Assembly (NCBI GenBank): GCA_944349545.1
Contig: CALVNG010000006.1
Location: forward strand, 1-55,156
Origin: an uncultured Eubacteriales bacterium
Lineage (GTDB): Bacteria; Bacillota; Clostridia; Christensenellales; Aristaeellaceae
Length of the DNA stretch: 55,156 nt
Direction of reading: 5' to 3'
A program made the position numbers and the translations under genes. Positions 17,054 to 24,427 of this stretch are shown one piece after another. The notes beneath the pieces are model-generated. The model saw only the letters and a list, made by a program, of their open reading frames with translations, was not told the DNA's origin and searched no databases. Numbering within the stretch: the stretch's first letter is position 1; the number at the start of each line of letters is the position of its first letter.

Positions 17054-18949
17054 ATGCTGCAATGGATTGCGTTTCTGACCGTGGTCTGCGCGGTCTGCGT
17101 CTCTCTGAACCGGCGATTTGAACGCGTGCTCGCCCCAGCCCTGTGCGGGCTGATGCTGCTGCTCTACGCGCTGGCCGTCCCCCGCAAGCTGGCCTGGATG
17201 GATGGCGTCGCCGTCGCCGCGCTCGCTGGGACGGCGATTTTCGCCGCAGGCGCGCTGGCTTTACGCAGGCTGTCTGCGCGAGAGCTTGCCACGCGCTTTG
17301 CCAAGAATGTTCTCACCCCCGGCGCGCTGTGCTTCGCGGGCCTGTGCGCGCTGTTTCTGTGGGCCAGCAGCCCCATGGTCGTATGGTGGGGCGACGATTC
17401 GGGCTACTGGGCGCTGGAGGTGAAATCGCTGTGGGCCTACGGCGGGCTGGTGGGTGCGGACCGGCATCTGGCCCTGTCGTTCGGCACCTACCCGCCCGGC
17501 GTGCAGCTTCTGCAATGGTGGGCGATGCATGCATTGGGTCAGTGGAGCGAGCCGGCGCTGTATGCTACGCTCTTCATCACCTATGCCGCCCTTCTCCTGC
17601 CCCTGCTTGAGCGCGTGCGCTGGAAGCGGTGCTGGCTGGTGCCGTTCGCGTTCGCGGGGGTGCTGGCCTTCCCCTACTGGGGCAGCGTGCTGAGCTATGT
17701 GATCCTGAGCGTGGATACGGTGCTGGCCCTGTGTTTCGGCTATGCGCTGGTGCGCATCTGGCGCCTGAAGCCAGGCGACCGTGCGGGGCTGTGGGCCGTG
17801 TGTCTGGCGCTGTGCGCCATGGTGCTCATCAAGCAGTCAGGCGCGTTTTTTGCGGTGCTGGCCATCGTCTTTATGCTGGTGATGAAGCGCGGGCGCGGTC
17901 TGTCCCGATCCGGGATCTGGCTATCCCTGCTGTCTCCGGCGCTGGTCTTTGCGAGCTGGACGCTTTTTTGCAGGGCCGCGGGCCTCACCAGCTATCATAC
18001 CTCCACCCTTGGGAACACCCTGAGCGGGATACTCAGCGGAACGTTTACCCTGCCCGACGGCGCCGGTCAGGTGGCGCCCGCCATGCTGAAGGCGATGTTC
18101 CAGCCGGTGGTTAACAACGGCTCCTTCATGCCCCTTCTGGTGAGCAGCGTCACCGCGCCGGCGCCGCTTTCGCTGGGGGTGCGGCTGCTGATGATAACCT
18201 TCCTGCCCCTGTGCCTGGCGCGCTGCTATCCGGCGCGCGGCATGGCGCGAATCACCCTGTTTTCGCTGGCGGCGACGGCGCTGTACACGCTGGTGATCTA
18301 CGCGGGATTCTTTACGGTTTTCCTCAAGGAATTCGGCACCTATGTGCAGGCGGACCTGTCCAACATGGCATTGCTGCTGGAGCGATATGACGCGCCGCTC
18401 ACGCTGGGGCTGGGGATGCTTGTGGCGGAGCTGGTGATCGAGGCTTTTCCCCAAAAGCTCTCCCGACTCTGCAAACACCTGCCCGCCTTATGTCTGGCCG
18501 CATTCACCGCCCTGCTCGCGCTGACGGTCAACTGGCACGCGCTTGCCGAAACCCTGATCCCGTCGCGCTACATCCAGTACGATGAGGCGCTGGGGGTGGA
18601 GGGCGAAACCTACATGGACCACTATTGGGGCGAAGCTCTGGCCGGCTATGAGGATGCGCGCGTGCTGGTCGGCTTCGAGCCCAACAGCTCCTTCCTCGCG
18701 CTGCTCAACTACACCTTTGCCCCAGCGCGCTTCTTCTGTCCCGAATGGGATGATCTGGAGAACACCGAGGCCCTGTGCGCTCGGCTGGCAGGAGACGGTA
18801 TCACCCATCTGATCTACTTTGACGACACCAGCGCTCTCTATGAGCTCGCCCTGCCCCTGGCCGTGGATGGGGAACTGTATTCCTGGACGCTGTATGAGGT
18901 ACTGCCCGGTGAAGCGGGCAGCATAAGCCTGTCCGAATATTACTATTGA
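17054..18949 (+). CDS. Polytopic membrane protein, putative GT-C-type glycosyltransferase
   Basis: 631 residues with about 11-13 hydrophobic helices and a soluble C-terminal domain (about 510-631). The first large loop has 'WWGDDSGYWALEVKSLWAYGG', an acidic pair followed by aromatic residues, which is where GT-C enzymes place their catalytic Asp/Glu. That suggests transfer of a sugar from a polyprenyl-phosphate donor outside the cell, but no family signature is decisive. It starts 12 nt after the HAD gene behind AAGGAGG and ends the operon. A GT2 gene that could supply such a donor lies about 24 kb away (43371-44348). Confidence 0.6.
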   Translation: MLQWIAFLTVVCAVCVSLNRRFERVLAPALCGLMLLLYALAVPRKLAWMDGVAVAALAGTAIFAAGALALRRLSARELATRFAKNVLTPGALCFAGLCALFLWASSPMVVWWGDDSGYWALEVKSLWAYGGLVGADRHLALSFGTYPPGVQLLQWWAMHALGQWSEPALYATLFITYAALLLPLLERVRWKRCWLVPFAFAGVLAFPYWGSVLSYVILSVDTVLALCFGYALVRIWRLKPGDRAGLWAVCLALCAMVLIKQSGAFFAVLAIVFMLVMKRGRGLSRSGIWLSLLSPALVFASWTLFCRAAGLTSYHTSTLGNTLSGILSGTFTLPDGAGQVAPAMLKAMFQPVVNNGSFMPLLVSSVTAPAPLSLGVRLLMITFLPLCLARCYPARGMARITLFSLAATALYTLVIYAGFFTVFLKEFGTYVQADLSNMALLLERYDAPLTLGLGMLVAELVIEAFPQKLSRLCKHLPALCLAAFTALLALTVNWHALAETLIPSRYIQYDEALGVEGETYMDHYWGEALAGYEDARVLVGFEPNSSFLALLNYTFAPARFFCPEWDDLENTEALCARLAGDGITHLIYFDDTSALYELALPLAVDGELYSWTLYEVLPGEAGSISLSEYYY

Positions 18950-18978
18950 GCCGTGCCATGGGCGCGGATGCAAAAGGC

Positions 18979-19002
18979 GGGGCGCCGGATATCCGGCGCC
19001 CC
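18979..19002. repeat. Perfect 24-bp palindrome, possible terminator
   Basis: GGGGCGCCGGAT/ATCCGGCGCCCC, 29 nt after the membrane-protein stop. On the minus strand it is followed by GCCTTTT. It probably terminates transcription from one or both sides. The rest of 18950-19113 is host-like, GC-rich sequence with no recognisable gene. Confidence 0.6.
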
Positions 19003-19113
19003 AACGGCGTAAACGGGACATAAGATGAGGGCGCATTTCTCTGCGACGCCGTCCATAACGGGGTTTTTGAACCGGAGCGCGAGCGTTTGCTTCCCCAACG
19101 TCACCGCCGCTGC

Positions 19114-20682
19114 TCAGACGAATAGGGCGGCGGTTTGCATGAGCCTCCCGGCACAAAGCATGACTCCCGCGTACTCGAAATCGTAGAACCATAAAAAACG
19201 GAGCATCCTCGGTAGGGATGCTCCGTTTGGTGCACCGAGTACGGATAAATCCGAACCCTCAACCTCCGCCAGTGTGATGGTCTTAGAACCGTCCTTATAG
19301 TTGAAAGTAAGGATTATCTTGTCCTCGTAAAGATACACTGCATTTACAAAGCTGTCAATCAGTCTTTGCCGCTGTTCCCGCTTTGTTACATCAAACTTGC
19401 GGAAACGGTAAATGAAAAATGCAATCTGCTCTCTGGTAAGCAAAGGCTTGTGCATCTCCTCCTGCAAAATGCTGACTTCAAGCTGGCTTTTTGTTTCTTC
19501 CAACTCGTCCAGTCTTTGCTTGGTGGACGGGGTAAAAATCCCTGCTTGAATAGCGTTGAGCATATTGTTAATACCTTTTTCCGTTTCTGCAAGCTGTTTT
19601 TTCAAAAGTGGTAGGTCGGTGCTTTCTCTTTTCTGCAATTCCATCAGCGTATCAATCAGCCGTTCCATGACTTCATCATTCATTATCGCTTTCATGGTGT
19701 AGCTGACAACTAAATCTTCAATCAAGTCTTTCTTGACCGCTTTCTTGTCACAGAGTTTCTTTTTCTTGGTATTCACACAACGATAATAACGGTGCACTTT
19801 CATGGTATGGCTTGTGCCGCTTTCCCCTACCATGAAAGAGCCGCACTTCCCGCAATACAGCTTCGTTGTCAACAGATAATCGTCCTCGGCTTTGTGACGA
19901 GCGGGAGCCTTTTTGTTTTTCGCCAGCCGTTCCTGCACTCGTTCAAACAACTCTTTCGGGACAATCGCTGGAATACCGTCCTCCTTGACTACATCACGAT
20001 AGCTGTATTCTCCTATGTAACGGCGGTTCTTCAAAAGATGGTTCATAATATTCAATGTGATTTTCCCACCACGAATAGAACGCATACCCCGGCTATTTAA
20101 CAGATTGACAAGTTCCTGCATGGTCGCACCCTCGCTGTACTTTGTAAACATTTCCAGTACCACCGGGGCGGTCTTGGGGTCGATTTGATAATACTGCTGT
20201 TCGTCAATGTAGTATCCCATCGGGACAGTACCGCCGTTGTATTTACATTTCAGCGCATTGTCGGTCAGACCTCGGATAACCTTTTCAGAAAGCTCCGCAG
20301 AATAGTATTCTGCATACCCCTCCAGCATAGCTTCCAAAATAATTCCCTCGCTGCCCTCGGAGATATTTTCCCTTGCGGAAATGACTTTCACACCGTTCTT
20401 TTTCAAGAGATTTTTGTAGCGTGCGCTATCATAACGGTTTCGTGCAAAGCGGTCTAACTTCCACACAAGGACAACATCAAACAAGCCCTTTGCGCTGTCT
20501 TTAATCATCTTCTGAAATTCAGGTCGGTTGTCCGTTTTGGCTGATAGTGCCCGATCAATGTAAGTTCCTAAAATCGTGATACCGTTTCGTTCTGCATAAT
20601 CCTTACATTCTCGCAACTGCCCCTCAATACTTTCTTCTCGTTGATTATCGGAAGAATAGCGGGCATAGATCACACCTTTCAT
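19114..20682 (-). CDS. Large serine recombinase (element integrase/excisionase)
   Basis: 522 residues. The N-terminal resolvase domain has YARYSSDNQREESIEGQL with the nucleophile Ser in YSS, LDRFARNR, and the E-helix region up to about residue 140. A recombinase domain (YYQIDPKTAPVV..MFTKYSEGATMQE), a zinc-ribbon (YCGKCGSFMVG and a later YYRCVNTKKKKLCDKKAV) and a coiled coil follow. It should catalyse excision and integration. The last about 27 residues, after LGAPN, are read from GC-rich host-like DNA across a terminator, so the true functional end is probably near 19230. Its start overlaps the Xre gene by 4 nt. Confidence 0.93.
   Translation of the reverse strand: MKGVIYARYSSDNQREESIEGQLRECKDYAERNGITILGTYIDRALSAKTDNRPEFQKMIKDSAKGLFDVVLVWKLDRFARNRYDSARYKNLLKKNGVKVISARENISEGSEGIILEAMLEGYAEYYSAELSEKVIRGLTDNALKCKYNGGTVPMGYYIDEQQYYQIDPKTAPVVLEMFTKYSEGATMQELVNLLNSRGMRSIRGGKITLNIMNHLLKNRRYIGEYSYRDVVKEDGIPAIVPKELFERVQERLAKNKKAPARHKAEDDYLLTTKLYCGKCGSFMVGESGTSHTMKVHRYYRCVNTKKKKLCDKKAVKKDLIEDLVVSYTMKAIMNDEVMERLIDTLMELQKRESTDLPLLKKQLAETEKGINNMLNAIQAGIFTPSTKQRLDELEETKSQLEVSILQEEMHKPLLTREQIAFFIYRFRKFDVTKREQRQRLIDSFVNAVYLYEDKIILTFNYKDGSKTITLAEVEGSDLSVLGAPNGASLPRMLRFLWFYDFEYAGVMLCAGRLMQTAALFV
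19193..19229 (-). terminator. Strong minus-strand terminator inside the recombinase 3' end
   Basis: 11-bp stem ACGGAGCATCC/GGATGCTCCGT with a 7-nt loop and six T on the minus strand. It lies upstream of the recombinase stop codon at 19114, so termination here would remove the stop. It probably belonged to the tRNA operon before insertion. Confidence 0.8.
19228..19233. repeat. Candidate left attachment repeat (TGGTGC)
   Basis: A 6-bp direct repeat of the sequence at 27941-27946, which is the reverse complement of the tRNA-Leu 3' end GCACCA. On its host side it directly abuts a terminator hairpin. If correct, that hairpin was the original tRNA-operon terminator. Short and therefore uncertain. 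Confidence 0.4.
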
Positions 20683-21032
20683 TTGTCCACCTCCATCATT
20701 TGAAGAAGCGTCTGCTTTAACTTCTCACTCATTGGCGATTGCGGGTCAAAACACATTTCAATAAACTGCCGCATTTCCTCACTGCCCGTTGCAATCTTAG
20801 GGCGGTATTCGTACAGCTTGCCTTGGGGCTTATCCGTCCGGGCAAACAGGTAATCCATAGACACATCAAAATAATCTGCATACTTCACAAGCGTTTCCAA
20901 AGACGGAGCAGATTGTCCCTGTTCATAGCGGTTAATGCTGGACTGTTTTACTCCCAGCAAATCCGCCATCTTTACCTGTGACAGCTTCACGCTCTCCCGC
21001 AATATCCGCAGGCGTTCTCCCAATTCTTTCAT
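20679..21032 (-). CDS. Xre-family regulator (TnpV-like position)
   Basis: 117 residues. A helix-turn-helix of the Cro/C1 type (LGERLRILRESVKLSQVKMADLLGVKQSSINRYE, about 3-36) continues to about residue 60, followed by a short C-terminal region. GGGAGG lies about 8 nt before ATG 21032; the upstream extension would include the promoter. It is translationally coupled to the recombinase (ATGA overlap), so it likely controls excision. Tn4451 has an analogous small DNA-binding gene beside its recombinase; that is a positional analogy only. Confidence 0.88.
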   Translation of the reverse strand: MKELGERLRILRESVKLSQVKMADLLGVKQSSINRYEQGQSAPSLETLVKYADYFDVSMDYLFARTDKPQGKLYEYRPKIATGSEEMRQFIEMCFDPQSPMSEKLKQTLLQMMEVDK

Positions 21033-21062
21033 AGCAGCGACCTCCCTGTTTTCTCTGTGCTT

Positions 21063-21091
21063 ATTATAACATTTATACGTTTGGTTTTCAA
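21063..21091 (-). promoter_or_regulatory. Promoter of the xre-recombinase operon
   Basis: On the minus strand: TTGAAA (21086-21091), 17-nt spacer, extended -10 TGTTATAAT (TATAAT at 21063-21068). It lies about 30 nt upstream of the Xre start. Confidence 0.8.
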
Positions 21092-21110
21092 CCCGTATCA
21101 AGCATAACAA

Positions 21111-21719
21111 TTATGAAAATTATTCGTATAGAGAACAGAGAAAACAGGGACAGCAGAAAGAAAATAAGCGGTCAATCTGACTGTGATGTTACAGCAGACT
21201 GAAACCGATTATTTTGCGTTTTGCGGGGAATATGGGTACACATGACCGCAAAACAGGGTTTCCAAAGGGTATCCCTTTGGCACACGACTTTGCTTGCAAA
21301 GTGTAGTGTGTTATACGCTCTGTCGGCGTTGCTACGAAAATGAAGTTGCCGGGGGAGGGCAAGTACATTTGAAGCAGCAGGAAAACAGGGCTGTGATTGC
21401 GTGGCGTGGAGCCGCAAGCGCAGGGCTGGTTTCATCAGCAGACAGGGCGTATAGGAAAGCCCCCGTCCCTCTTCCCGCGTTGGACTTCGGAACAAAATGT
21501 CCCGAACTTGTGGACACACTCACGAAAAAGCGGTCGGGTTTTTCTCTCAAAATTGAAATGGGCGGGAAGCCATTTTAAGGGCTTTCCCGCCTTGATTGCC
21601 TGTCAGCAAAGGTGGGCGAAACTGTCAACGGCGGCGCATTTATGCGCCGTTCATCTTGACCGCCCGCCGGCTCGGCTGGCTTTGCAATTTCCCATCACTT
21701 TAATAAATGCGTTTTCTTT
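21111..21719. other. Non-coding region carrying oriT and hairpins
   Basis: About 600 bp between the xre promoter region and the efflux gene. Short open frames occur on both strands, but none has a ribosome-binding site or recognisable domain. Besides oriT it holds two hairpins: GGCGGGAA.GCC/GGC.TTTCCCGCC (21561-21591) and GGCGCAT/ATGCGCC (21633-21648). No promoter was identified in it. Confidence 0.6.
21262..21316 (+). other. oriT: oriT of the pMV158/MobV type
   Basis: A perfect 7-bp hairpin ACTTTGC-TT-GCAAAGT (21287-21302) is followed one base later by TAGTGTGTTATAC (21304-21316). MobM of pMV158 nicks within TAGTGTG/TTA, preceded by an ACTTTAT/ATAAAGT hairpin at the same one-base spacing. 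The nick here would fall between 21310 and 21311 on the plus strand. A second perfect hairpin CCAAAGGG-TAT-CCCTTTGG (21262-21280) lies just upstream. The relaxase that should act here is encoded at 26652-27593. Confidence 0.85.
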
Positions 21720-22970
21720 TCAATCGCCGCTTTTACAAGCAAAACTGTTTGGGGATTGACAATCAACATTTCGTAAAACTGGCAATATGAAAACCAAAAC
21801 GGCAACCGCAATAATCCCTATTCCACAAAGTAAAAACCATTTTTCTACACCAATTCGTTCTGCAAAAATACCGGAACACAGCAAACCCAGCGGCATGGCA
21901 AAGGACATCACGCTTCCGAGCAATGAGAAAACCCGTCCCAGATATTCCGGTGGAAGCTGCTCTTGAAACAAGGCGTTTTGTACTCCGTAAAATGGAGAAG
22001 TTAACCCCATGACCGTACAACAAATTACAAATATAAAAAACGCATTGGTGGGCAGCAAACCGGAAATCGCAATGCTTACCCCCATCACAAGAACCGATAG
22101 ACCGATTGAAAAAATCCGGTTCTTGAATCCACCCCAAACGCTGAGCAAAATTCCCCCTGCAAGCATACCGCCTGCAAAGGCAATTTCTGCTATGGACGCA
22201 TGGGTAGGTGTTCCACGAAAGTATCCCATGCTCATCAAAGGGTACAATGCACTGATAGGCATAAAGAAAAACATATATGCCGTTCCAATCCAAAGTAATG
22301 CGAACAAACCCTTGTTTTTCTTTAACTCAAAATATCCCTCCTTCATATCCCGGAAAAAGCTGTTTTGGCTTTCGCCTGTGCATATTGGCGGATTTGGAAT
22401 CGACAGAACCACAACAACGCCGCAAGCCAGAACTGCGCCGATAATATCCAATAGAATAATCGTGCTTAATGACCAGACACTATATAAGAAAGCGGCAGCG
22501 GCTGGGCTAATCAGGGACACGGCGGCCTGCATGGTCTGATTATAACCGGCACACTTTGTTAGCTGGTCTTGAGGAACCATAAGCGGCGTAACTGCGCTGG
22601 ACGCAGGAGAATGAAAAGCGTTGCCGATACTTCTGACAAATAAGACCAGCATAATGAGCCATATGGGCAGTTCCATAAATATCGAAACGACTGCCAGGAA
22701 TCCTCCTGTTGCGGCAATCATAAGGTCTGCTCCAATCATCACTCCTTTGCGGCTATGGCGGTCCACAAAAGTCCCTGCAAAGGGGCCGATCACAGCTTGA
22801 GGAAGAAAGCCCATCAAGGTTGCAATGGATAAGACCATAGCGGAATTTGTTTTTGCTGTGAGATAGAATATAATGGACATTTGCAAAATCCCGCTTGTAA
22901 TGAGAGAAACGCTCTGTCCCGCCAGCATAGTAAAATACTTCTTTTTCCAAAATTTAGTTTCTGTTGTCAT
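21720..22970 (-). CDS. MefA-like MFS efflux transporter
   Basis: 416 residues with 12 predicted membrane helices. 'MLAGQSVSLITSGILQMSII', 'FAGTFVDRHSRKGVMIGADL' (the MFS loop 2-3 motif), 'FHSPASSAVTPLMVPQDQLTKCAGYNQTMQ' and 'EYLGRVFSLLGSVMSFAMPLGLL' match the MefA macrolide-efflux group closely by eye. It probably exports a hydrophobic drug by proton antiport; macrolides are a guess. AGGAGG precedes ATG 22970. The frame continues upstream through the attenuator (to 23066), but the MTTETKFW start fits the family. It lies about 340 nt from the methyltransferase gene and has its own promoter and leader. Confidence 0.88.
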   Translation of the reverse strand: MTTETKFWKKKYFTMLAGQSVSLITSGILQMSIIFYLTAKTNSAMVLSIATLMGFLPQAVIGPFAGTFVDRHSRKGVMIGADLMIAATGGFLAVVSIFMELPIWLIMLVLFVRSIGNAFHSPASSAVTPLMVPQDQLTKCAGYNQTMQAAVSLISPAAAAFLYSVWSLSTIILLDIIGAVLACGVVVVLSIPNPPICTGESQNSFFRDMKEGYFELKKNKGLFALLWIGTAYMFFFMPISALYPLMSMGYFRGTPTHASIAEIAFAGGMLAGGILLSVWGGFKNRIFSIGLSVLVMGVSIAISGLLPTNAFFIFVICCTVMGLTSPFYGVQNALFQEQLPPEYLGRVFSLLGSVMSFAMPLGLLCSGIFAERIGVEKWFLLCGIGIIAVAVLVFILPVLRNVDCQSPNSFACKSGD

Positions 22971-23013
22971 ATCAATACCTCCTGTTTTTGTCACATACTC
23001 TTTCCTGTGCAAC

Positions 23014-23052
23014 AAAAAGCAGGTATATGCTCCACTATGGGCATATACCTGC
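23014..23052 (-). promoter_or_regulatory. Transcription attenuator in the efflux-gene leader
   Basis: Perfect 12-bp stem GCAGGTATATGC/GCATATACCTGC with a 10-nt loop, followed on the minus strand by TTTTTGTT. It ends about 45 nt before the efflux start codon, so full-length mRNA requires read-through. This arrangement is typical of drug-inducible resistance genes controlled by ribosome stalling in the leader. Confidence 0.8.
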
Positions 23053-23194
23053 ATAACAAAAGGCACGACAAGAAATCCTCTATGACAATCATTGTCATAA
23101 AGAATTGACCTATGTGTTTCTCTGTACGCACGACAAAAAAGCCCATCACATGGAATGAAAAACCGACTTTTTGTTGTTTATTAGCGTACAAAAA

Positions 23195-23203
23195 TTAACA
23201 CAC
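23195..23203 (-). CDS. Possible two-codon leader peptide (GTG TGT TAA)
   Basis: A consensus AAAGGAGG (23209-23216) lies 5 nt upstream of GTG, giving fMet-Cys-stop, about 25 nt after the predicted transcription start. No other start suits this ribosome-binding site closely; TTG 23191 opens a 66-codon frame through the attenuator. Tentative. Confidence 0.35.
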   Translation of the reverse strand: MC

Positions 23204-23220
23204 GTAAGCCTCCTTTCAAC

Positions 23221-23274
23221 TTCAAACTGATTGACAGAATATCATATAACAGATAGATTGTCAATCAGTTTGAA
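23221..23274. repeat. 16-bp perfect inverted repeat enclosing the efflux promoter
   Basis: TTCAAACTGATTGACA (23221-23236) and its exact complement (23259-23274), separated by 22 bp. Each arm contains TTGACA. Likely operator for a dimeric repressor or activator. Confidence 0.75.
23236..23264 (-). promoter_or_regulatory. Promoter of the efflux gene
   Basis: On the minus strand: TTGACA (23259-23264), 17-nt spacer, TATTCT (23236-23241). The -35 box is inside one arm of the inverted repeat and the -10 touches the other, so a bound regulator would control it directly. The leader is about 260 nt. A mirror-image TTGACA/TAGATT pair exists on the plus strand. Confidence 0.65.
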
Positions 23275-23312
23275 AAATTTTTGAAGTGGATTGGTTTGTT
23301 ATAACTGAAAAT

Positions 23313-24038
23313 TTAATTTCTTTGAACCTGCAGGGAATGGCATGCTCCGCTTACTTTTTTAGCCCTAACAATTATAATATCTGGAATTTCCTTGTTAAAA
23401 TAGCATTCTTCATAAAAGCCGTCAATTACAAAACCAGTGTCAAAACAAATATTAAAAATATCCTGCAAAGAACGATGATAGTAACATTGCTTTTGTGGTT
23501 GGCCTTCAATCGCAATATCATAGTAGCTGTGTGGTGTCATGTATTTATCTGTCAGTGTAACAAAGCACGGATGCTGTGTTGCAAATACGAAAACTCCGTT
23601 ATCCTCAATCAGTTCGTAAACTGAGGTAAAAAGCGGCTTAATATTTGTAATATCCATGACTGCCATATTGGAAACCGCTTTTGTGAACATTCTGTTTCTT
23701 TTTAATGCCATCAGACTGATTTCATTAGTGGCATCTGCTACACAAAATTCAATTTTATCCATATTGCGTTTTCGTCGTTTCTTTGCCAGTTTAATCATTT
23801 TTTCACTATAATCAAAACCTACAACCGAAACACCTTTTTCTGCAAGATATGCCGAATAGTTTCCGTTTCCGCACGCAATATCTAAAATATAATCTGTAGG
23901 ATTGGGATTTAGGAGTTCTGTGACCTTTGGACGAACCACGTTTCTGTGAAAATCATTTGATTCATCACCCATTGTATAATCCCAAAATTCAGCATTTTGA
24001 TCCCATATCATTTTACTTTCTTCTTTTGAGTACCGCAT
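23313..24038 (-). CDS. Class I SAM-dependent methyltransferase
   Basis: 241 residues. Motif I ILDIACGNGNYSAYLAEKG binds SAM, with an acidic loop VVGFDYSEKMI and motif post I EFCVADATN. The N-terminus WDQNAEFWDYTMGDE is of the ubiquinone/menaquinone-methylase-like small-molecule group. GAAGGAGG precedes ATG 24038. It is AT-rich, like the efflux and NTF2-like genes. The substrate is unknown; in a resistance-type cargo it could modify a drug or a metabolite. It is probably co-transcribed with the NTF2-like gene upstream. Confidence 0.85.
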   Translation of the reverse strand: MRYSKEESKMIWDQNAEFWDYTMGDESNDFHRNVVRPKVTELLNPNPTDYILDIACGNGNYSAYLAEKGVSVVGFDYSEKMIKLAKKRRKRNMDKIEFCVADATNEISLMALKRNRMFTKAVSNMAVMDITNIKPLFTSVYELIEDNGVFVFATQHPCFVTLTDKYMTPHSYYDIAIEGQPQKQCYYHRSLQDIFNICFDTGFVIDGFYEECYFNKEIPDIIIVRAKKVSGACHSLQVQRN

Positions 24039-24067
24039 AGTTCCTCCTTCAATTAGAAGTTTTCTAT

Positions 24068-24427
24068 CTATTCAATAGGCAAATTATGTTGTTTCAAAAA
24101 GGATAGTTTATCCCAGTAACCTCTTTGAAATAAAATTTTCCCATTCACAACATGGAAAAATCCGCAGCCTCTTAATCCTAATGGGTCTCTCCATTCTAAA
24201 ATTGCCCACTGCCCATCTTCAAATATATTTTCTACAATGGCTGTCATATCAGCTGTGGTAAATTCTGTTGTGAACATTTCTCTGATTGCCTCTATCCCAA
24301 TCACCGGTTCATTTGTTACCTGATGATTGATTGCGTTATCATGGTACAGACTCACGATTGCCTCAACATCGTGGTCGTTAAAAGCATCTACCCATTTACA
24401 TACTACTTCTTTTGGTCGTAACATCAT
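24068..24427 (-). CDS. NTF2/SnoaL-like fold protein
   Basis: 119 residues. 'VVCKWVDAFNDHDVEAIVSLYHDNAINHQV' followed by 'GIEAIREMF' and 'ILEWRDPLGLRGCGFFHVVNGKI' is the standard SnoaL-like cone-shaped fold, used by isomerases, cyclases and small-ligand binders. TGGAGG is 6 nt upstream of ATG 24427; ATG 24424 is also possible. Its ribosome-binding site and start lie inside the 3' end of the upstream xre gene (32-nt overlap). Function unknown; it pairs with the methyltransferase. Confidence 0.8.
   Translation of the reverse strand: MMLRPKEVVCKWVDAFNDHDVEAIVSLYHDNAINHQVTNEPVIGIEAIREMFTTEFTTADMTAIVENIFEDGQWAILEWRDPLGLRGCGFFHVVNGKILFQRGYWDKLSFLKQHNLPIE

Noticed and set aside
21172-21759. Several short frames in the oriT region
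   Set aside because: No start sites or domains; they overlap each other and the oriT hairpins.
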